Notes: generated by a model not told the origin, from the sequence alone. Shown: positions 19,518 through 29,117, counted from the first letter of the stretch. The stretch: DNA of 64,000 nt from Bacillus infantis (GCF_020171945.1 NZ_JAIVAP010000003.1:329412-393411), one strand, 5' to 3'. Numbers and translations are program-made.

Positions 19518-19556
19518 CAAAAGACGATCTCGTTCCGAGATCGTCTTTTGGCTTTT
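19518..19556 (+). terminator. Terminator after the opp operon
   Basis: Perfect 15-bp stem (CAAAAGACGATCTCG and its inverse) with a three-base loop, followed by a T-rich stretch. The symmetry lets it work on both strands. Confidence 0.92.
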
Positions 19557-19897
19557 AATTACATCAAAAAAAGAGAACAGCAAAATTTCAAAAATTCGTT
19601 GCAGGTGATGTAAAAAGCCAAGTTGTAAAAACGATCTATTTCGGAATGTGAAGTATCACTTTACCCCTTTTTCTCGTTAACGCATTTATCTTGTAATAAT
19701 AATACAACATTTTGATAACAATTACTATTACAAATTTTCTATATATTCATTAAAGCAACTAAAAACTAAAAAATACTAGTTTTCATGTGTAACAGGAAAG
19801 AAGAAAGGGAATGAGTACCATGTTGTTGCTTTTTACATATATAAATGAAAGCAGGCTGCCTTTATAATGAAATTATAAGGATAGAAGGGAGAAGAAT
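19557..19897 (+). other. AT-rich intergenic region before the DUF4015 gene
   Basis: No gene, repeat or palindrome was recognised here. The best promoter-like pair is TTGTAA near 19691 with GATAAC 17 bases later, which is weak. A TATAAT at 19863 sits close to the next gene but lacks a -35. Confidence 0.4.
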
Positions 19898-21097
19898 ATG
19901 AAGGCTTTAAAAATGACTGCAGCTGCAGCTGCTTTGTCTTCACTTATCACAATACATGCCAGTGCTGAAGAGAGTGAAAGACTGTCAAACAGCTCCATGC
20001 CCGTAAGAGAATACATAGAATTGAAAAAAGAACTGCCAGCAGCCATGGCACGATTTAAATATGATTCAGGCTACACATTTGAATATCCTGATGCTGTAAG
20101 GGGAGTCTATGTTACTGGACATTCTGCCGGCGGAGAAAAATTTAATAAGTTAGTAGACCTGATGGATAAAACAGACTTGAATGCCATGGTCATCGATATA
20201 AAGGATGACTGGGGCAATCTTACTTATATTCCTGAAGGAGATTCGCCTTACAGTTCCATCGGCAAACCTTACATCAAAGAGCCTGCGAAGGTTTTGAAAA
20301 CGATGGAGGAGAAGAAAATTTATCCTATTGCCCGTGTGGTTGTCTTCAAAGACAGCGTATTGGCCAATAGCAAGCCGGAATGGTCCTACAAGGATGGAAA
20401 TAAGGTTTGGTCAAATGGCAGAGGTGAATCATTCGTAAACCCATTCCTGAAAGAGGTATGGGATTATAATGTCGGGATTGCCATTGAAGCTGCAAAGATG
20501 GGCTTCCAGGAAATTCAGTTTGATTATGTCCGTTTTCCTGAAGGGTTTGAAAAACGTGAAGACACTTTAACCTATTCTACTGGAAAGTATAATGGCGCTG
20601 AAGACAATGTGCAAAAAAGGGTTCAGGCTGTCACAGACTTTGTAGCCTATGCCAGGGAACAGCTTGAGCCATATGATGTCCAGGTTTCCGTTGATATATT
20701 TGGCTACAGCGCAACACTGCCGGAAGCACCGGGGATCGGCCAGAATTTCTCTAAGATATCCTCTAATGTTGATGTGATTTCTTCCATGATATATCCTAGT
20801 CACTGGACATCCTATTTCGGGATCAGCAAGCCTGATCTAGAGCCATATAAGCTTGTGGCTGAATATTCTAAGCTGGAAAAGAAGAAGCTTGCAGAGCTGG
20901 AAGAAGCTCCTGTATCAAGGCCATGGCTCCAGGACTTTACAGCTTCGTGGCTGGGGGCAGGGAATTACAAGGCATACGGCAAGCAAGAGGTAGAAGCCCA
21001 GATCAAGGCGCTTAAAGACCAGGGCATCAATGAATATCTCCTTTGGAATGCAGGCAATTCCTACACAGAAGGCGTTGACTATACACCAGGGGAATAA
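19898..21097 (+). CDS. Secreted putative glycoside hydrolase, DUF4015 family
   Basis: A 399-residue exported protein. Residues 1-24 form a signal peptide ending in ASAE (AAAAALSSLITIHASA). The rest resembles the DUF4015 putative glycosyl hydrolase domain, a TIM-barrel family: VRGVYVTGHSAGG at about 68-80, DIKDDWGNLTY, FDYVRFPEG at about 208-216 and DIFGYSAT. The conserved Asp/Arg-rich motifs would line the active site. Target polysaccharide unknown. It does not occur at this point in B. subtilis, so it is an insertion relative to that order. Good ribosome site (GAAGGGAGAAG). Confidence 0.8.
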   Translation: MKALKMTAAAAALSSLITIHASAEESERLSNSSMPVREYIELKKELPAAMARFKYDSGYTFEYPDAVRGVYVTGHSAGGEKFNKLVDLMDKTDLNAMVIDIKDDWGNLTYIPEGDSPYSSIGKPYIKEPAKVLKTMEEKKIYPIARVVVFKDSVLANSKPEWSYKDGNKVWSNGRGESFVNPFLKEVWDYNVGIAIEAAKMGFQEIQFDYVRFPEGFEKREDTLTYSTGKYNGAEDNVQKRVQAVTDFVAYAREQLEPYDVQVSVDIFGYSATLPEAPGIGQNFSKISSNVDVISSMIYPSHWTSYFGISKPDLEPYKLVAEYSKLEKKKLAELEEAPVSRPWLQDFTASWLGAGNYKAYGKQEVEAQIKALKDQGINEYLLWNAGNSYTEGVDYTPGE

Positions 21098-21104
21098 CAA
21101 GAGA

Positions 21105-21137
21105 GAAGCCGGGCAAATTTGGCCCGGCTTCATCTTT
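21105..21137 (+). terminator. Terminator after the DUF4015 gene
   Basis: Stem GAAGCCGGGC / GCCCGGCTTC with a 7-base loop, followed by a T-rich stretch. Confidence 0.8.
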
Positions 21138-21259
21138 GTTCAATGGAACGGCCTTTTTACAGGATAAGGCCGCATATGAATGATGTTTTCCAAAGAGCAT
21201 TAACAGCATGCTGTTATTTGACACAGGATCTGTATGCGGTATCATAGTATATGGCAGGA

Positions 21260-21448
21260 TCAGTTTTGCTTTCTGCCGCCTACATTTTTCCACCCAGTCT
21301 GCACCTTTGCGGATTGATCCACAAATTCGGATTTTCGTTTACCGCCGAACAGCTTCTCGCCGATTCCATTCGCTGCAACTCCAATTATAGCAGTAATCCC
21401 AATCACGAGCAGGGCAACAATCGATAAATCCGCAGCAAATTCAATCAT
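21260..21448 (-). CDS. Small membrane protein, 62 residues
   Basis: One hydrophobic segment at about residues 5-28 (LSIVALLVIGITAIIGVAAN), then a basic, Gly-rich tail (GEKLFGGKRKSEFV) and a polar end. The start at 21448 was chosen for its GGAGG ribosome site; the open frame extends to 21502 without one. The topology suggests a single-pass protein with a cytoplasmic basic tail. It diverges from yjbC. Not recognised. Confidence 0.6.
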   Translation of the reverse strand: MIEFAADLSIVALLVIGITAIIGVAANGIGEKLFGGKRKSEFVDQSAKVQTGWKNVGGRKQN

Positions 21449-21571
21449 ATAAACCTCCATCTTTCTTTTCACAGCGGCGCTGCGAATAATTTGTATTGCC
21501 AAATGTCAGTATCCCTTTCTATTTATTGTAAAAGAACCGCAGTTATTAGAAAAGGTTTATTGTATAAATAC

Positions 21572-21600
21572 TTTACAATTTGGCAAATTATTAGTGTATT
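21572..21600 (+). promoter_or_regulatory. Candidate sigma-A promoter of yjbC
   Basis: TTTACA at 21572-21577, 17 bases, TGTATT at 21595-21600. The -10 is only moderately good. Confidence 0.4.
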
Positions 21601-21708
21601 TTACGTGTGCGTTTCCAAGCGGGGAAATTATGCCCTGCATCAGCCGGGAAAGTGTGGAGAAAGATGGATGCTTATCGGACTGGACTATTAAATAAAAGGA
21701 GTTAAAAT

Positions 21709-22284
21709 ATGCATTGGTATGAAAAATTAAATCAATATTTCCCTATTGAAGAAATGAAGTCCCGCGAGCATATGGAGACACTTCTCAAGGAACGCTCTGA
21801 AATCTATCATAAGGACGAAGGCGATAACCATGTTCTGATGTATGTTGAACTGGATAACTTCGTGTTCATCGACTACCTGTTTGTTTCAAAGGCAGCCAGG
21901 GGACAGGGGCTGGGCCATAAACTCCTTGATAAGCTTAAGAAAAAGCGAAAGCCGATCATCCTTGAAGTAGAGCCGGTTGATTATGAAGACACCGACACGG
22001 AAAAAAGGCTCAAGTTTTACAAGCGGGAAGGCTTTGAGCATGCCCAATCGATCGGATACAGAAGGCGTTCGCTGGCAACAAAGGAAATCAACAGCATGGA
22101 AATCCTTTATTGGGCCCCTGGAAATGAATCGGAAGAACTGATTTACGACAGCATGAAGAAGACATATGAGCTGATTCATACGTATAAAGATGCTCACTTT
22201 TACGGAGAATCGTACCAGCCGGTAGAGGAAGTGCTGACATTTGAAGAAGATAAAAGTTCTGAAGACGTTTTGAAAGGTCTTTAG
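21709..22284 (+). CDS. yjbC: YjbC, GNAT-family acetyltransferase-like protein
   Basis: 191 residues with a GNAT fold: the acetyl-CoA-binding signature appears as VSKAARGQGLGHKLL (about residues 60-74), and the domain continues to about residue 125. The C-terminal 65 residues (YDSMKKTYELIHTYKD onward) are specific to the YjbC group. In B. subtilis yjbC is co-transcribed with spx and induced by stress; here spx follows, but a terminator lies between. Substrate unknown. Confidence 0.8.
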   Translation: MHWYEKLNQYFPIEEMKSREHMETLLKERSEIYHKDEGDNHVLMYVELDNFVFIDYLFVSKAARGQGLGHKLLDKLKKKRKPIILEVEPVDYEDTDTEKRLKFYKREGFEHAQSIGYRRRSLATKEINSMEILYWAPGNESEELIYDSMKKTYELIHTYKDAHFYGESYQPVEEVLTFEEDKSSEDVLKGL

Positions 22285-22320
22285 GAAAAGTGCTGCTATT
22301 TTTAATAGCAGCATTTTCAT
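22285..22320 (+). terminator. Terminator after yjbC
   Basis: TGCTGCTATT / AATAGCAGCA stem with a TTT loop, followed by TTTT. It separates yjbC from spx, so spx probably has its own promoters. Confidence 0.75.
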
Positions 22321-22471
22321 TTTCATAAATTAATTGAGAATTAAAAATAAGGTTTACTGCCTGGGCAGCATGGGTATAAAACATATAAAGGTCATTTAAG
22401 GCATCAGGCCATTAAAAGTTCTACATAAATATGGCCATCAAGCAGGGAAAGGTAGAATCTATTAAAATTTT

Positions 22472-22497
22472 TGAAACTTTTGTCTCTCTCGTACGTC
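22472..22497 (+). promoter_or_regulatory. ECF-sigma-type promoter upstream of spx
   Basis: TGAAAC (22472-22477), 16 bases, CGTC (22494-22497): an exact match to the -35/-10 pattern used by Bacillus extracytoplasmic-function sigma factors M, W and X. It reads toward spx, 220 bases upstream. In B. subtilis an ECF (sigma-M) promoter is known for the yjbC-spx region. The rest of the 430-base gap has TATAAT at 22597 and 22660 without good -35 boxes. Confidence 0.65.
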
Positions 22498-22717
22498 TTA
22501 TATAGTAGAATGCTTTAGAAAAATGAACTGTAGAACCTTTGCATAAGTCTTTTAGCATATTTCTAAAAAGGTATACCAAATGCATGTTTAATGGTGTATA
22601 ATAATTAATATAAATTACTAATTTAAAGTAATTTTAATTAAGGGTTCATATTTTCTGAGTATAATTCTTGTAAAAGATCTTTATATATGTCTAATTTAAG
22701 GAGTGTGAATTTGTAAA

Positions 22718-23113
22718 ATGGTCACATTATACACTTCACCAAGTTGCACATCTTGCAGGAAAGCGAAATCATGGCTTGAAGAGCATGAAATAGGCTATAA
22801 AGAGCGGAATATTTTTTCCGAACCCCTTTCAATTGATGAAATCAAGGAAATCCTCCGTATGACGGAAGATGGTACGGATGAAATTATCTCTACGAGATCA
22901 AAAACGTTCCAAAAACTTGACGTAAACCTCGAAACCATGCCGCTTCAAGAGCTGTTTGAATTGATTAAGGATAACCCGGGCCTGCTCCGCCGTCCAATCA
23001 TTATTGATGAAAAGCGCCTTCAGGTTGGCTATAATGAAGATGAAATCAGACGATTCCTTCCGCGCAAAGTACGTACGTATCAGCTGCGGGAAGCACAGCG
23101 TATGGTTAACTGA
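22718..23113 (+). CDS. spx: Spx, redox-sensing transcriptional regulator
   Basis: Spx binds the RNA polymerase alpha C-terminal domain and redirects transcription under disulfide stress. The 131-residue ArsC-fold protein has the redox switch CTSC at residues 10-13 and the conserved [20 protein letters not shown] segment (about 91-110). The C-terminal end, the part recognised for ClpXP proteolysis, is present. Its adaptor SpxH is encoded at 30231 and the ClpC adaptor MecA lies next door. RBS AAGGAG with GTGAATTTGTAAA before the ATG. Confidence 0.97.
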   Translation: MVTLYTSPSCTSCRKAKSWLEEHEIGYKERNIFSEPLSIDEIKEILRMTEDGTDEIISTRSKTFQKLDVNLETMPLQELFELIKDNPGLLRRPIIIDEKRLQVGYNEDEIRRFLPRKVRTYQLREAQRMVN

Positions 23114-23118
23114 TGAAT

Positions 23119-23156
23119 CAGCTCTTTATCTCTTTGAGATAGGGGGCTTTTTATTT
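23119..23156 (+). terminator. Terminator after spx
   Basis: AGCTCTTTATCTC pairs with GAGATAGGGGGCT (some G-U pairs) around TTT and is followed by TTTTTATTTTG. Confidence 0.7.
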
Positions 23157-23228
23157 TGTGCTTTTTTGTTCTTTTCCGCTGATTTATATATACATAAGCC
23201 ATACTGGCTTATCGGCAAGCTCAGTTGT

Positions 23229-23257
23229 TTGTACACAATTAAAATTTTTGGTAAGAT
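23229..23257 (+). promoter_or_regulatory. Candidate sigma-A promoter of mecA
   Basis: TTGTAC at 23229-23234, 17 bases, TAAGAT at 23252-23257. The leader to mecA would be about 215 bases and holds no gene. Confidence 0.5.
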
Positions 23258-23478
23258 TAAATGTACTAAAATGAAGCATATAGGCATACAATGGTTTTTT
23301 AAAACCTGCTTCGTTTTAATTCCCTTTATCCCCTTTTTGTCATAAAATAGGAGTATAAGGCAACAATACAGTTACCTTCCTAGAAAGATTAAAGCCAACT
23401 TTATTGGGTAAAGGATATAAACAACATCTTATGGGGGTATTTAGTCCCTTCAACAATCGCCGGAAGGGAGAGTTCTGA

Positions 23479-24147
23479 ATGGAAATTGAACGGATTAATG
23501 ATAATACTGTCAAGTTTTACATTTCTTATATTGATATAGAAGAGAGAGGCTTTGACCGGGATGAAATCTGGTACAACAGGGAGCGGAGCGAGGAACTCTT
23601 TTGGGAAATGATGGACGAAGTGCATCAGGAAGAAGAGTTCATGGTGGAAGGGCCTTTATGGATTCAGGTACAAGCTTTGGATAAAGGGCTCGAGGTGCTT
23701 GTTACCAAGGCGCAGCTTTCCAAAGACGGCCAGAAATTCGAACTTCCCGTCCCTGAGGATAAGCTGAAAGATCTGCCTGTTGAAGAGAGGATCGAGGATT
23801 TGCTGGATCAGCATTTCACAAAGCATGAAGATGAAGAAGACTCTTCTTATGAAGATAATCTTGAGTTTCTTCTGAAATTCGATGATTTTGAGGATATCAT
23901 TTCCCTTTCCAAAACCTCCAGCCTTGATTCCTTGGCGACAAAGCTTTATTCATTTGAAAATAAATATTATTTGTATGTTGAATTTCCTGACGAGGAAGAT
24001 CTTGATGAAGAGCAGATTGATAATGCTTTAAGCATCCTGCTTGAATTCGGCCATGAAACCCAGACGACGATCCACCGGATTGAAGAATACGGTAATCTTA
24101 TCATAGCTGAGAATGTATTCGGGGAGCTCAGGAAATATTTTGATTAA
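23479..24147 (+). CDS. mecA: MecA, ClpC adaptor protein
   Basis: Adaptor that delivers ComK, ComS and other substrates to the ClpCP protease, and so represses competence. 222 residues: a substrate-binding N-terminal domain beginning MEIERINDNTVKFYISYIDI, a variable acidic linker (about 95-135), and the C-terminal ClpC-binding domain ending in NLIIAENVFGELRKYF. The ATG follows GGAAGGGAGAG. It lies between spx and coiA, as in B. subtilis. Confidence 0.96.
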   Translation: MEIERINDNTVKFYISYIDIEERGFDRDEIWYNRERSEELFWEMMDEVHQEEEFMVEGPLWIQVQALDKGLEVLVTKAQLSKDGQKFELPVPEDKLKDLPVEERIEDLLDQHFTKHEDEEDSSYEDNLEFLLKFDDFEDIISLSKTSSLDSLATKLYSFENKYYLYVEFPDEEDLDEEQIDNALSILLEFGHETQTTIHRIEEYGNLIIAENVFGELRKYFD

Positions 24148-24150
24148 ACA

Positions 24151-24183
24151 ATGCCGATTTCTGAATGAAATCGGTGTTTTCTT
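24151..24183 (+). terminator. Terminator after mecA
   Basis: CCGATTTC / GAAATCGG stem with a five-base loop, followed by TGTTTTCTTT. Confidence 0.65.
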
Positions 24184-24234
24184 TGTATATAGAAGGCAGC
24201 ATGATTTTGCCGGTTGGGACAGGTGACAGCAATA

Positions 24235-25752
24235 ATGAAAAACGCCGTTAGGGTTACCATATTCAGCGGATCCCTGATCTTACTCCTTTTTGCAATCAAC
24301 AAATTTTTTCCGGTCAATGGCGGCTTTCTGGGTTATTTCAGCCTATTGGTAACTTTATCCGTCATTTTTATTGGGTTCATCATTTTCCTTGAAAACCGCC
24401 ATCCCTCACAGACTTTGACCTGGCTGGTGGTATTAGGGGGGTTTCCCCTGCTCGGATTTATTTTCTACCTCCTTTTCGGGCGGAACTACCGGAAAGAAAA
24501 GATGTTCCGGAAAAAATATTTTTTGGATAAAGAAGCTTTCAGGAAAGTGCAGGAAAACCATGGGAGAAATTACGCTGAAAAAGTACGGCAGATGGGAGAG
24601 CATCAAAGGAAGCTTTTCCGTTTGGCCCATGAAATCGGGAACAGCCCTATCTCCTTTGCCACCAGCACAAGAGTTCTTACAAATGGAGAAGAAACCTTTG
24701 ATCAGATCCTTGGAGCTCTCAGGAGTGCCACCCATCACATCCATTTGGAATATTATATTGTCCGGGATGATCAAATCGGGATGGAGATTAAAGAGATACT
24801 CATGCAAAAGGCAAGGGAAGGGGTCAAAGTGAAATTTTTGTATGATGCGGTGGGCTCCTGGAAAATGTCCAAGAAGTATATTCGCGACTTAAGGTCATCA
24901 GGGGTGGAGACAGTTGCATTTGGGCCAGTAAAAATGCCGCTGCTGAACAGCAAGTTCAACTTCCGCAATCACCGTAAGATCATTGTCATTGACGGCAATA
25001 CAGGTTTTATGGGCGGCCTTAACATCGGTGATGAGTATCTGGGGCGCAATCCTTATTTTGGTTTTTGGCGCGATACCCATCTGATGCTCCAGGGGGAAGC
25101 GGTGCGTACATTGCAGCTCATATTTCTGCAGGACTGGTATTATATGACCAATGACAGCTTTTTGACAGCTGAATATCTGACCCCGGTTCCCGAGGAAAAC
25201 AATCATGGCGGGGTACAGCTGATTGCCGGGGGACCGGATAATGAATGGAGTGTCATTAAGAATATCTTCTTCTCGATGATTACTTCTGCGAAAGAATCGG
25301 TATGGATTGCCTCTCCTTACTTTATCCCTGATGAAGATATATTCACCGCCATCAAAGTAGCTGCGCTGAGCGGGGTTGATGTCCGCCTGCTGGTGCCGCA
25401 TCGGCCGGATAAGCGTATTGTTTTTCATGCTTCAAGATCTTATTTTCCTGAGTTGCTTGACGCAGGCGTGAAGATTTATGAGTATCAAAAGGGCTTTATG
25501 CACAGCAAGATTGTGATTGTCGACAATGAGCTGGCTTCTATCGGAACATCAAATATGGATATGAGGAGCTTTCACCTGAATTTTGAAGTCAATGCTTTCC
25601 TGTTTAAAACTCACAGTACACAAAAGCTTGCTTCTGAATATCTGCTTGATCTTAATGATTCCCAGGAAATGACAAGTGCTCTTTTCGGCAAGCGGCATAT
25701 TGGGTACAGGCTGCTGGAATCAACTGCCCGCCTGTTGTCACCTCTGCTTTAG
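24235..25752 (+). CDS. cls: Cardiolipin synthase (phospholipase D family)
   Basis: Makes cardiolipin from two phosphatidylglycerols at the membrane. From the ATG at 24235 (AGGTGA eight bases upstream; the TTG at 24214 is less likely) it has 505 residues. Two N-terminal transmembrane helices (about 5-27 and 33-55, plus a third hydrophobic stretch near 65-85) precede two phospholipase D domains with HKD motifs NHRKIIVIDGNTGFMGG (about 246) and MHSKIVIVDNELASIGTSN (about 422). In B. subtilis no cls gene lies between mecA and coiA, so this is a local difference. A perfect terminator follows. Confidence 0.9.
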   Translation: MKNAVRVTIFSGSLILLLFAINKFFPVNGGFLGYFSLLVTLSVIFIGFIIFLENRHPSQTLTWLVVLGGFPLLGFIFYLLFGRNYRKEKMFRKKYFLDKEAFRKVQENHGRNYAEKVRQMGEHQRKLFRLAHEIGNSPISFATSTRVLTNGEETFDQILGALRSATHHIHLEYYIVRDDQIGMEIKEILMQKAREGVKVKFLYDAVGSWKMSKKYIRDLRSSGVETVAFGPVKMPLLNSKFNFRNHRKIIVIDGNTGFMGGLNIGDEYLGRNPYFGFWRDTHLMLQGEAVRTLQLIFLQDWYYMTNDSFLTAEYLTPVPEENNHGGVQLIAGGPDNEWSVIKNIFFSMITSAKESVWIASPYFIPDEDIFTAIKVAALSGVDVRLLVPHRPDKRIVFHASRSYFPELLDAGVKIYEYQKGFMHSKIVIVDNELASIGTSNMDMRSFHLNFEVNAFLFKTHSTQKLASEYLLDLNDSQEMTSALFGKRHIGYRLLESTARLLSPLL

Positions 25753-25780
25753 GGATTAAGCAGCTAATATATCAAGGGGG

Positions 25781-25811
25781 AATGCCGCAGCAGCTGCTGC
25801 GGCATTTTTCT
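25781..25811 (+). terminator. Terminator after cls
   Basis: Perfect palindrome AATGCCGCAGCAG / CTGCTGCGGCATT followed by TTTTTC. Confidence 0.85.
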
Positions 25812-25888
25812 ATGAAGGGACGATCCCTGGCAGGATATCCATTTTAAACAGCGAATTAGTAATAATGAAAAAGAAAGGAGGCGAAACT

Positions 25889-27124
25889 ATGCTGACAGCA
25901 ATCCGTAAATCAGGCAAGTATATCAATACTGCTGACTTCACGGACAGGGAAATGCTCAGGAACCTTAAGCTAAAAGAGGACAGCTTTCATTGTCCCGTCT
26001 GCAGGGAAAAGGTAATGCTGAAGGTGGGCAGGCGGAAGATCCCCCACTTTGCCCATTATAAGGAACTTTCCTGTGAAGCATCCTTTGAAAATGAGTCAGA
26101 GTACCATATGAAGGGAAAGCTTGATATTTACCGGTGGCTGATGGCCAATAATGTGCATGCCAGGCTGGAAACATATATAAAAAGCATCAAACAGCGCCCG
26201 GATGTCTGCTTTGTTTACGGCGGAAAGAAATTTGCCGTTGAATTCCAGTGCTCCCCTATTCCGGAAACACTGTTTGCCAGCAGGACGAGGGCTTACAAAG
26301 AGGCAGGCTTCACGCCCATCTGGATACTGGGAGGAAAAGAGATCAGGCGGACCTCTGCCCGAAAAGCAAGCTTCTCTGAGTTTCATTATTCGTTTGTCAA
26401 CCGTTCATCAGATACTCCCTATCACTTGCTTTCTTACTGCCCCGATGCACAGAGCTTTATTTTCCTCTCCAATATCTGCCCGCTTACCACCCGTAATGTC
26501 CTGACAGACATCTCTGTTATACCGCTGCATAAAATGAATCTTCCAAGTCTAATAACTCCCCCATGGATTGTCCGTTTTCCGCCGGCAGGCTGGCATGAGG
26601 AAATCTCCAGGCTGCTGCAAACTTATACGCTGACTCCCAACACATTCAAACATCCCTACTATATGGCCATATATCAAGCTGGACTAAATATCTCCCTGCT
26701 CCCGCCGCATATCGGCATTCCTGTCAACCATTCTCCATGGATTTCAACACCTCCGCTAGTCTGGCAGGGGTATCTGCATACTGACTGTTTCATAGGCCTG
26801 GAACTTGGAGGGAAGGTGACTGAGGATGAAATCCTGCAGTCACTGAAGCGGCGGATTTTGGCTGGCGATGTGAAAGTCAGGGTGCTTCCCCTTGCAAAAG
26901 GAGAATTCAGCCTGGCTATTTCAGAATATTTAAGCCATTTGTCAGCCAACGGAATCTTTAAGTATGAGGGAGGAGGGAGGTACAGTCTCGCGCAGGAATG
27001 GACTGTCCCCAGGACAATGGGTGAAGCCGAGATGTTGAGAATGTGTTTTTATAAAAGAATGGAGGAACATTGGCAATCATGTGGAATGGGCAATAATGAA
27101 AACAGCTTCACTGACATACAATAA
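25889..27124 (+). CDS. coiA: CoiA, competence protein
   Basis: Needed in several Gram-positive species to process incoming DNA during transformation. From the ATG at 25889 (AAAGGAGG upstream) it has 411 residues. The N-terminus has a zinc-binding module CPVC...PHFAH...C (about residues 34-65). A nuclease-like core follows, with RPDVCFVYGGKKFAVEFQCS (about 105-125), the Asp and Glu-x-Gln pattern of PD-(D/E)XK nucleases. The C-terminal half is less conserved and helical. A related zinc module opens the YjcD helicase at 62 kb. pepF follows with no terminator. Confidence 0.9.
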   Translation: MLTAIRKSGKYINTADFTDREMLRNLKLKEDSFHCPVCREKVMLKVGRRKIPHFAHYKELSCEASFENESEYHMKGKLDIYRWLMANNVHARLETYIKSIKQRPDVCFVYGGKKFAVEFQCSPIPETLFASRTRAYKEAGFTPIWILGGKEIRRTSARKASFSEFHYSFVNRSSDTPYHLLSYCPDAQSFIFLSNICPLTTRNVLTDISVIPLHKMNLPSLITPPWIVRFPPAGWHEEISRLLQTYTLTPNTFKHPYYMAIYQAGLNISLLPPHIGIPVNHSPWISTPPLVWQGYLHTDCFIGLELGGKVTEDEILQSLKRRILAGDVKVRVLPLAKGEFSLAISEYLSHLSANGIFKYEGGGRYSLAQEWTVPRTMGEAEMLRMCFYKRMEEHWQSCGMGNNENSFTDIQ

Positions 27125-27228
27125 GGGGAGATTTATAATAAAGAAGGAATTTCCCTTTGAAGGTAGAAATAACTAGTAAACCGATTTTTTATGCGGACCA
27201 CGAAATAAATGAAATGGAGGATATAGAC

Positions 27229-29058
27229 ATGGCAAATGAAACTGCAGTAAAGAAATTGCCTTCAAGAAGTGAAATAAAGACCGAAGACACATGGAGGCTT
27301 GAAGATATTTTTTCAAATGACGATGCCTGGGAAAAAGAATTCCAGGAAGTTAAGCAGCTGCTTCCTGAAGCAGGCGGGTTCCAGGGCAAATTGGGGGACA
27401 GTGCAGACAAGTTATATGAAGCCCTCCAATACCAGGATCATCTGCTTGAAAGGCTGGGCAGGCTATACTCTTATGCCCATATGAGATATGACCAGGATAC
27501 GACTAATTCCTTTTATCAGGGACTGGATGACCGCATTAAAAATCTATATTCTCAGGCAGCGAGCAGCCTGGCCTATATTGTGCCCGAGATCCTGGCAATC
27601 GATGAAAACAAGATCAGCAGCTTTCTTAACGAAAAAGAAGAGCTGAAGCTATATGAGCACTCTTTGGAGGAAATCAACCTTCAAAGGCCCCATGTATTAT
27701 CTGCAGAAGCAGAAGCGCTGCTTGCTCAGGCTTCAGAAGTCCTTGATGCACCAGGAAACACGTTTGGCATGCTGAATAATGCCGATCTTGAATTTCCATC
27801 CATTAAAGATGAAAACGGGGAAGAAGTCGAGGTTACACATGGCCGATATATCCGTTTTCTGGAGAGCGACGACCAGCGTGTCCGCAGGGATGCCTTCAAA
27901 GCGGTGTATGATACTTACGGAAAGTTCAAAAATACTTTTTCGAGCACCTTGAGCAGCAATGTAAAAAAAGACAATTTCTATGCCCGTGTCAGGAATTATG
28001 ATTCTGCACGCCACGCTGCACTTTCGGATAATAATATCCCTGAAAGCGTCTATGAAAATCTGGTCAATACAGTCAACGACAACCTCCATCTTCTCCACCG
28101 CTACATTAAGCTGAGAAAAGAGGTCCTGGGCCTTGAAAAGCTTCATATGTATGATCTCTTCACACCTCTTGTCAAAGATGTGAAAATGGAAATTCCTTAT
28201 GATGAAGCAAAGGATTATGTTTTAAAAGGGCTGGAGCCGCTTGGAGAAGAATATCTTTCCGTATTGAAGGAAGGGTTTGAAAACCGCTGGGTCGATGTCC
28301 ATGAAAATAAAGGTAAAAGAAGCGGAGCCTACTCTTCAGGTGCATATGGCACAAATCCATATATTCTGATGAACTGGCAGGACAATGTGAACAATCTGTT
28401 CACCCTGGCCCATGAATTCGGGCATTCTGTCCATAGTTACTATACAAGAAAAACGCAGCCATATCCTTATGGCAATTATTCAATCTTTGTGGCAGAGGTG
28501 GCTTCCACATGCAATGAAGCCCTGCTTAACGACTATCTGCTGAAAACGATTGATGATGACCAAAAAAGACTGTATCTGCTGAACCATTATTTAGAAGGAT
28601 TCAGGGGCACGGTGTTCCGCCAGACAATGTTCGCAGAATTCGAACATCAGATCCACCAGAAAGCCCAAAATAATGAGGCATTGACTGCAGATGCTCTGAC
28701 CCAGGACTATTATGAGCTGAACAAAAAGTATTTCGGCGAAGAAGATATTGTCATCGACGAGGAAATCGGGCTGGAATGGTCCCGGATCCCTCATTTCTAT
28801 TACAATTACTATGTTTATCAATATGCTACAGGCTTCAGCGCCGCAACTGCACTAAGCAAGCAGATCCTTGAAGAAGGTAAGCCGGCTGTTGAAAGGTATA
28901 TCAACTTCCTGAAGGCAGGAAGCTCAGATTATCCGATCGAAGTGCTGAAAAAAGCGGGTGTTGACATGACAAGCCCTGCTCCGATTGCAGATGCCTGCAA
29001 AGTATTCGAGGAGAAGCTGAATGAGATGGAGGCCCTATTGAAGAGGGTTAAGCAGTAA
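27229..29058 (+). CDS. pepF: Oligoendopeptidase F (M3B metallopeptidase)
   Basis: Cytosolic zinc peptidase that cleaves short peptides. The ATG at 27229 after GGAGGATATAGAC gives 609 residues; the open frame reaches back to 27157 without a ribosome site. The gluzincin motif HEFGH lies at about 395-399 (LAHEFGHSVHS), with the distal Glu in FVAEVASTCNEALL about 25 residues later. Overexpression of the B. subtilis homologue (YjbG) inhibits sporulation by degrading PhrA. It follows coiA by about 100 bases and ends in a terminator. Confidence 0.95.
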   Translation: MANETAVKKLPSRSEIKTEDTWRLEDIFSNDDAWEKEFQEVKQLLPEAGGFQGKLGDSADKLYEALQYQDHLLERLGRLYSYAHMRYDQDTTNSFYQGLDDRIKNLYSQAASSLAYIVPEILAIDENKISSFLNEKEELKLYEHSLEEINLQRPHVLSAEAEALLAQASEVLDAPGNTFGMLNNADLEFPSIKDENGEEVEVTHGRYIRFLESDDQRVRRDAFKAVYDTYGKFKNTFSSTLSSNVKKDNFYARVRNYDSARHAALSDNNIPESVYENLVNTVNDNLHLLHRYIKLRKEVLGLEKLHMYDLFTPLVKDVKMEIPYDEAKDYVLKGLEPLGEEYLSVLKEGFENRWVDVHENKGKRSGAYSSGAYGTNPYILMNWQDNVNNLFTLAHEFGHSVHSYYTRKTQPYPYGNYSIFVAEVASTCNEALLNDYLLKTIDDDQKRLYLLNHYLEGFRGTVFRQTMFAEFEHQIHQKAQNNEALTADALTQDYYELNKKYFGEEDIVIDEEIGLEWSRIPHFYYNYYVYQYATGFSAATALSKQILEEGKPAVERYINFLKAGSSDYPIEVLKKAGVDMTSPAPIADACKVFEEKLNEMEALLKRVKQ

Positions 29059-29117
29059 AACAAAGAAGGGGATAGACTTATTCCCTTAGTGAAATGCACA
29101 ACGTGAAAAACGCTCAA

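Noticed and set aside
19601-19897. Regulatory RNA upstream of the DUF4015 gene
   Set aside because: No stable hairpin, T-box core or riboswitch motif could be found in this AT-rich stretch.
21496-21586. Inverted pair TTGCCAAAT / ATTTGGCAA before yjbC
   Set aside because: The 9-base arms are 73 bases apart in AT-rich DNA; chance is likely.
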